Below are positions 5,555-8,037 of a DNA stretch of 8,037 nucleotides, piece after piece; the first letter of the stretch is position 1, and every line of letters starts with the position of its first letter. A model generated the notes under the pieces. It was not told the DNA's origin, made no database searches, and worked only from the letters and a program-made list of their open reading frames with translations. The stretch is from assembly GCA_902466275.1 (NCBI GenBank), contig CABQQJ010000026.1, forward strand, positions 1 to 8,037, written 5' to 3'. The DNA is from an uncultured Veillonella sp. (lineage in GTDB: Bacteria; Bacillota; Negativicutes; Veillonellales; Veillonellaceae). The position numbers were made by a program, and so were the translations under genes.

Positions 5555-6652
5555 ATGACATTTTCAAAATATAAGAAAACAGTAATTGCGTGTATTCTTG
5601 CTTTGGGTATTGGGGTAGGCGGAGGATACTATTTCTTTGGCAGCCCTGTTAATACGCAACCAACAAACGTGAGAGAACAAACTAAACAGACTAAGCCTAT
5701 TACTGAAACGCGTAATACCTATGTAGTGCAAGCGGCTAAAGAATCTGGGCCAGCTGTAGTAGGGATTACAACACAAGTATTTCAAAAGGATATTTTTAAC
5801 CGTACTATCTATGCTGGAGAAGGTGTCGGATCTGGTGTGCTTATCGATAATGACGGACATATTATAACCAATAAACATGTGGTAGCGGGGGCTAGAAATG
5901 GGGAGGTTACAGTATCATTGTCTGATGGCAGCACGGTGACGGGTACTGTTATAGGTTCAGATTCGCAAACGGACTTAGCAGTTGTAAAAATTAAACCTCC
6001 AAAAAATATTAAACCTATCAAAATTGGTGACTCTGACTCCTTGCAAGTAGGGGAGCCAGCTATTGCTATTGGCAATCCTTTAGGTCTTGAGTTTAAAGGT
6101 TCAGTTACCTCTGGTGTTATTAGTGCCTTAGCACGTACAATTGATGATCAAGGTCAACGATTCCCATTGATTCAAACTGATGCAGCCATTAATCCAGGTA
6201 ACTCAGGTGGTGCACTTATTAATGCAGATGGCGAGTTAATTGGTATCAACAGCTCTAAAATCTCTAAAGAGGGAATTGAAGGTATGGGCTTTGCCATTCC
6301 AATTAATTCCGCAATGACAATTGTTGATTCTATTATTAAAAATGGTAAGGTCATTCGCCCTTATATTGGGGTGTGGGCTGTAGACCGTCAAACTGCAGCG
6401 CGCAATAATGTAACCTATGAAGGTGATGGACTTCTTGTTGTTCAACTTGATTCTAATGGTCCTGCTGCACAAGCTGGTCTCGTAGAAGGAGATACGATTG
6501 CACAAATTGATGGTAAAGATATTACTACATTACTTGAATTAAAAGAACAAATTGATGCTAAGAGCCCTGGAGATACAATTTTGGTATCCTACACTCATAA
6601 CGGAAAAATGAAGAGCGCACAGCTTAAATTAGGGGAAGCGTCTTCAAATTAG
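5555..6652 (+). CDS. htrA: HtrA/DegP-type envelope serine protease
   Basis: A 365-residue trypsin-like protease that degrades misfolded proteins outside the inner membrane. An N-terminal membrane anchor or uncleaved signal (about 9-28, IACILALGIGVGGGYYFFG) follows a basic MTFSKYKK start. A polar linker (about 30-55) leads to the protease domain with the catalytic triad His108 (TNKHVV), Asp140 (SDSQTDLAVVKI) and Ser217 (NPGNSGGAL). A single PDZ domain spans about 268-358, starting at RPYIGV and carrying GPAAQAGLVEGDTI. Length and the one-PDZ layout fit Firmicutes HtrA rather than DegP with two PDZ domains. ATG at 5555 follows AAGGAG (5543-5548) by 6 bases. It has its own promoter (5339-5367) and terminator (6716-6745), so it is monocistronic. 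The two-component pair upstream resembles CssRS or CiaRH, both of which control htrA in other Firmicutes; regulation here is inferred from position. Confidence 0.95.
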   Translation: MTFSKYKKTVIACILALGIGVGGGYYFFGSPVNTQPTNVREQTKQTKPITETRNTYVVQAAKESGPAVVGITTQVFQKDIFNRTIYAGEGVGSGVLIDNDGHIITNKHVVAGARNGEVTVSLSDGSTVTGTVIGSDSQTDLAVVKIKPPKNIKPIKIGDSDSLQVGEPAIAIGNPLGLEFKGSVTSGVISALARTIDDQGQRFPLIQTDAAINPGNSGGALINADGELIGINSSKISKEGIEGMGFAIPINSAMTIVDSIIKNGKVIRPYIGVWAVDRQTAARNNVTYEGDGLLVVQLDSNGPAAQAGLVEGDTIAQIDGKDITTLLELKEQIDAKSPGDTILVSYTHNGKMKSAQLKLGEASSN

Positions 6653-6715
6653 AATCTAGTAAATAAAACTTAATTAAGTATTCCAATAATGCACTAATTT
6701 CTTTTGTAGTGTTAG

Positions 6716-6745
6716 AAAATCCTCATCTTTTAGATGAGGATTTTT
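6716..6745 (+). terminator. Rho-independent terminator of htrA
   Basis: AAAATCCTCATC (6716-6727) pairs with GATGAGGATTTT (6733-6744) around TTTTA, with T's to 6745. It lies 63 bases after the htrA stop; a smaller hairpin CACTA/TAGTG (6692-6711) precedes it. Confidence 0.9.
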
Positions 6746-6905
6746 AGTTATAATAGGGTGCTTTAATAGATTTTGTATAAAAAATACCATAAATAAGAAA
6801 ATTTTTTGAAAAAATTTTTCCTATAAATGCAGAAATTAACTGTGTTTATAGATTAGAAATAGAAAAAAATATATTAAGTTCTAATATTTTTTTTTACAAA
6901 GTACC
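6746..6905. other. AT-rich spacer between htrA and padR
   Basis: No gene is visible. It holds homopolymer A and T runs, including a near-palindromic A/T stretch around 6798-6820, and an AT-only stem ATATTA/TAATAT (6871-6887) followed by a run of T's. At 6901-6921 GTACCT and AGGTAC form a 6-bp dyad around the padR -35 region. Confidence 0.4.
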
Positions 6906-6934
6906 TTGCGTTCCGAGGTACCTTATGTTATTAT
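6906..6934 (+). promoter_or_regulatory. Probable promoter of the padR operon
   Basis: TTGCGT (6906-6911, 3 of 6), a 17-base spacer and TATTAT (6929-6934, 5 of 6). Predicted start is near 6941, leaving a leader of about 70 nt. The -35 is weak, so a regulated promoter is plausible. Confidence 0.45.
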
Positions 6935-6950
6935 GTATTTGTCAGTACAT
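6933..6950. promoter_or_regulatory. Candidate PadR operator
   Basis: ATGTA (6933-6937), eight bases, TACAT (6946-6950). PadR proteins of Firmicutes are known to bind ATGT/ACAT dyads, usually with about 8 bases between the 4-base arms; here that gap is 10. The site overlaps the end of the -10 box and the predicted start of transcription, the position expected for autorepression by the PadR encoded just downstream. A second dyad, GTACCT/AGGTAC (6901-6906 and 6916-6921), overlaps the -35. Confidence 0.45.
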
Positions 6951-7011
6951 GATAGTGACCGTAAGAGAGCTTTCACATTGGCAGGCAAGCACAGCCTAAA
7001 AGGGAGGAACT

Positions 7012-7341
7012 ATGCAAGTTCAATTAAAAAAAGGTGTTATGGATATGCTTGTGCTAGCACTATTAACACAAAGTGATCGCTATGGATATGAAATCGTAAG
7101 CACCATTTCGGAATATATTGAAATATCTGAAGGAACGATATATCCATTGTTTAACAGACTGAAAAAAGAAAAGTATGTTGAAACGTATTTAAAGGAGTCT
7201 TCTACAGGCCCATCACGGAAATACTATCATATCACGAACGAAGGCCGTGCAGCATATAACAAGATGCGTCAAGAATGGGATGAATTTTCTGGTGTTATCA
7301 ATATGCTGTTGAAAGGAGTCGATAATAATGAACAAAAATAG
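7012..7341 (+). CDS. PadR-family transcriptional regulator
   Basis: The 109-residue protein is a short (subfamily 2) PadR repressor made of one winged-helix domain plus a C-terminal dimerisation helix. Diagnostic pieces are the N-terminal KKGVMDMLVLALLTQSDRYG helix, the YEIV..IS segment, the recognition helix region SEGTIYPLFNRLKKEKYVE and the wing with SSTGPSRKYYHITNEG. The last helix (about 80-103) is RAAYNKMRQEWDEF..VINMLLKG. The ligand cannot be inferred; such regulators respond to envelope stress, drugs or small molecules. ATG at 7012 is preceded by AGGGAGG (7001-7007). Its 3' end overlaps the HAAS-domain gene by 14 bases, so the two are coupled, as is usual for PadR-HAAS pairs. It probably represses its own operon through the dyad at 6933-6950. 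Confidence 0.93.
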   Translation: MQVQLKKGVMDMLVLALLTQSDRYGYEIVSTISEYIEISEGTIYPLFNRLKKEKYVETYLKESSTGPSRKYYHITNEGRAAYNKMRQEWDEFSGVINMLLKGVDNNEQK

Positions 7342-7903
7342 CTTTTTGGATGCATTGCGTAATATATTTAAAAAAGCGCGTGTTGCAGATGTGGAGAGTA
7401 TTATAGAGGTTTATGAAGAGCATTTTGCGGTAGGTTATGAAAAAGGGCTTACCGATAGTGAGATCATTAAATCCTTAGGGACTCCAGAGGAAATATATGC
7501 ATCCTACGTAGATGCAGGTATCATTACAGACACAATGAATCTAGATGGTAGCGAAAGTAAATCCGTTAATATGCAGGAAATTTATGCACGATTTGATGAT
7601 TATAAAGAACGTCTTTTACCTCAATTACCGGGGATGGCTAAAAAAGCATCCAAGACTTTGCTCTCTATTGGAAGTGGCTTATCCTATATTGTAGGTGCTC
7701 TTATATTCATTATTACACCGGCTATTTTGTTCTTGCTAGGTAGCTCATGGCAACCATTTGAGAATGTTACTGCATTTCCAGTATTGTCCATTGTAACTTT
7801 AGTGGCACTTGGTGGTGTAGGTTTATTTGGTGGACTTACATGCGTCTTTGTTGGTACAGAGCTTCGTGGTGTGCGTGAACGTTACTTCCGCAATATGGAC
7901 TAA
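7328..7903 (+). CDS. DUF1700/HAAS-domain membrane protein
   Basis: A 191-residue protein with an N-terminal helical HAAS-type (DUF1700) domain: about residues 3-65, including FLDALRN, VESIIEVYEEHFAVGYEKGLTDSEIIKSLGTPEEIYASY. This 'glycine-pivot then LGTPEEIA' pattern is the family signature. A polar linker (about 66-110) leads to two membrane segments, about 116-138 and 150-176, and a short basic cytoplasmic tail. The family occurs next to PadR regulators and is thought to link the membrane to the regulator or to neighbouring exported proteins; its biochemical role is not established. ATG at 7328 lies inside padR, with AAGGAG at 7313-7318 nine bases before it. The next gene begins 9 bases after its stop, so all three form one operon. 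Confidence 0.88.
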   Translation: MNKNSFLDALRNIFKKARVADVESIIEVYEEHFAVGYEKGLTDSEIIKSLGTPEEIYASYVDAGIITDTMNLDGSESKSVNMQEIYARFDDYKERLLPQLPGMAKKASKTLLSIGSGLSYIVGALIFIITPAILFLLGSSWQPFENVTAFPVLSIVTLVALGGVGLFGGLTCVFVGTELRGVRERYFRNMD

Positions 7904-7912
7904 GGAGGATCT

Positions 7913-8037
7913 ATGAGACGAATTATAATAACAGCGATTTTAACCGTAATTTGTGCTGTTGGGGCAGTTACATCCTTTGCAGTTAATGATTTACCTAATT
8001 TTGGTGAATGGATGAAAACGAATGAACAACAGTTTAG
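7913..8037 (+). CDS. Exported protein, N-terminal fragment (third gene of the padR operon)
   Basis: ATG at 7913 is preceded by AAGGAGG (7902-7908), which overlaps the stop of the HAAS gene; the frame is open to the window edge (41 complete codons). The start MRRIIITAILTVICAVGAV is a short basic end plus a hydrophobic core, with a plausible signal-peptidase site after TSFA (about residue 23), so the product is secreted or periplasmic. The visible mature part (VNDLPNFGEWMKTNEQQF) shows no domain. In many Firmicutes the gene after a PadR-HAAS pair encodes a DUF4097 putative adhesin, which is the best guess from context only. Confidence 0.75.
   Translation, partial: MRRIIITAILTVICAVGAVTSFAVNDLPNFGEWMKTNEQQF

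Noticed and set aside
6871..6895. AT-only hairpin followed by nine T's, resembling a terminator
   Set aside because: The 6-bp stem has no G-C pair and no transcript is expected to end there, since htrA already has a strong terminator at 6716-6745.
1..8037. Mobile elements, CRISPR arrays, tRNA or rRNA genes
   Set aside because: No transposase-like frame, no evenly spaced repeat array and no cloverleaf or rRNA sequence was seen; the CU repeats are too short and irregular for CRISPR.

Overview
The window is AT-rich, and every gene I can support is on the + strand. Several features suggest a diderm Firmicute of the Negativicutes, most likely Veillonella or a close relative: an LPS-type glycosyltransferase of family 9 next to a low-GC genome with Firmicutes-style Shine-Dalgarno sites, a stand-alone oxaloacetate/pyruvate carboxyltransferase without a biotin domain, and a PadR-HAAS gene pair. 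This assignment comes from gene content; no database search was run.

Layout. (1) 1-587: the end of a GT9 (heptosyltransferase-like) gene, a translationally overlapping 108-residue gene of unknown function, and a strong terminator. (2) 588-2456: a long control region with a Rex/CRP-like dyad, a sigma-A promoter and a nested 5' leader hairpin, then the 450-residue carboxyltransferase gene and its terminator. (3) 2457-4888: a 405-base intergenic stretch, then a sensor kinase and an OmpR-type response regulator joined by an ATGA overlap. (4) 4889-5554: a gene-free stretch with a likely unannotated small RNA (good promoter, four CU-repeat motifs, and a terminator with a 20-bp stem), followed by the htrA promoter and a perfect 30-bp palindrome at its predicted transcription start. 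(5) 5555-6745: an HtrA/DegP-type serine protease with its terminator. (6) 6746-8037: an AT-rich spacer, a promoter with a PadR-like dyad over its -10, then padR, a DUF1700/HAAS membrane protein gene and the start of a secreted-protein gene.

How it fits together. The two-component pair followed by htrA resembles the CssRS-HtrA and CiaRH-HtrA envelope-stress modules of other Firmicutes. A candidate small RNA lying between the regulator and htrA recalls the Cia-dependent small RNAs of streptococci. Its CU motifs are complementary to short GAGAG-containing stretches upstream of the kinase gene (9 nt) and of padR (8 nt). This small RNA is the most promising undescribed element in the window. The PadR-HAAS-exported protein group at the right end is a second probable envelope-related operon, likely autoregulated.
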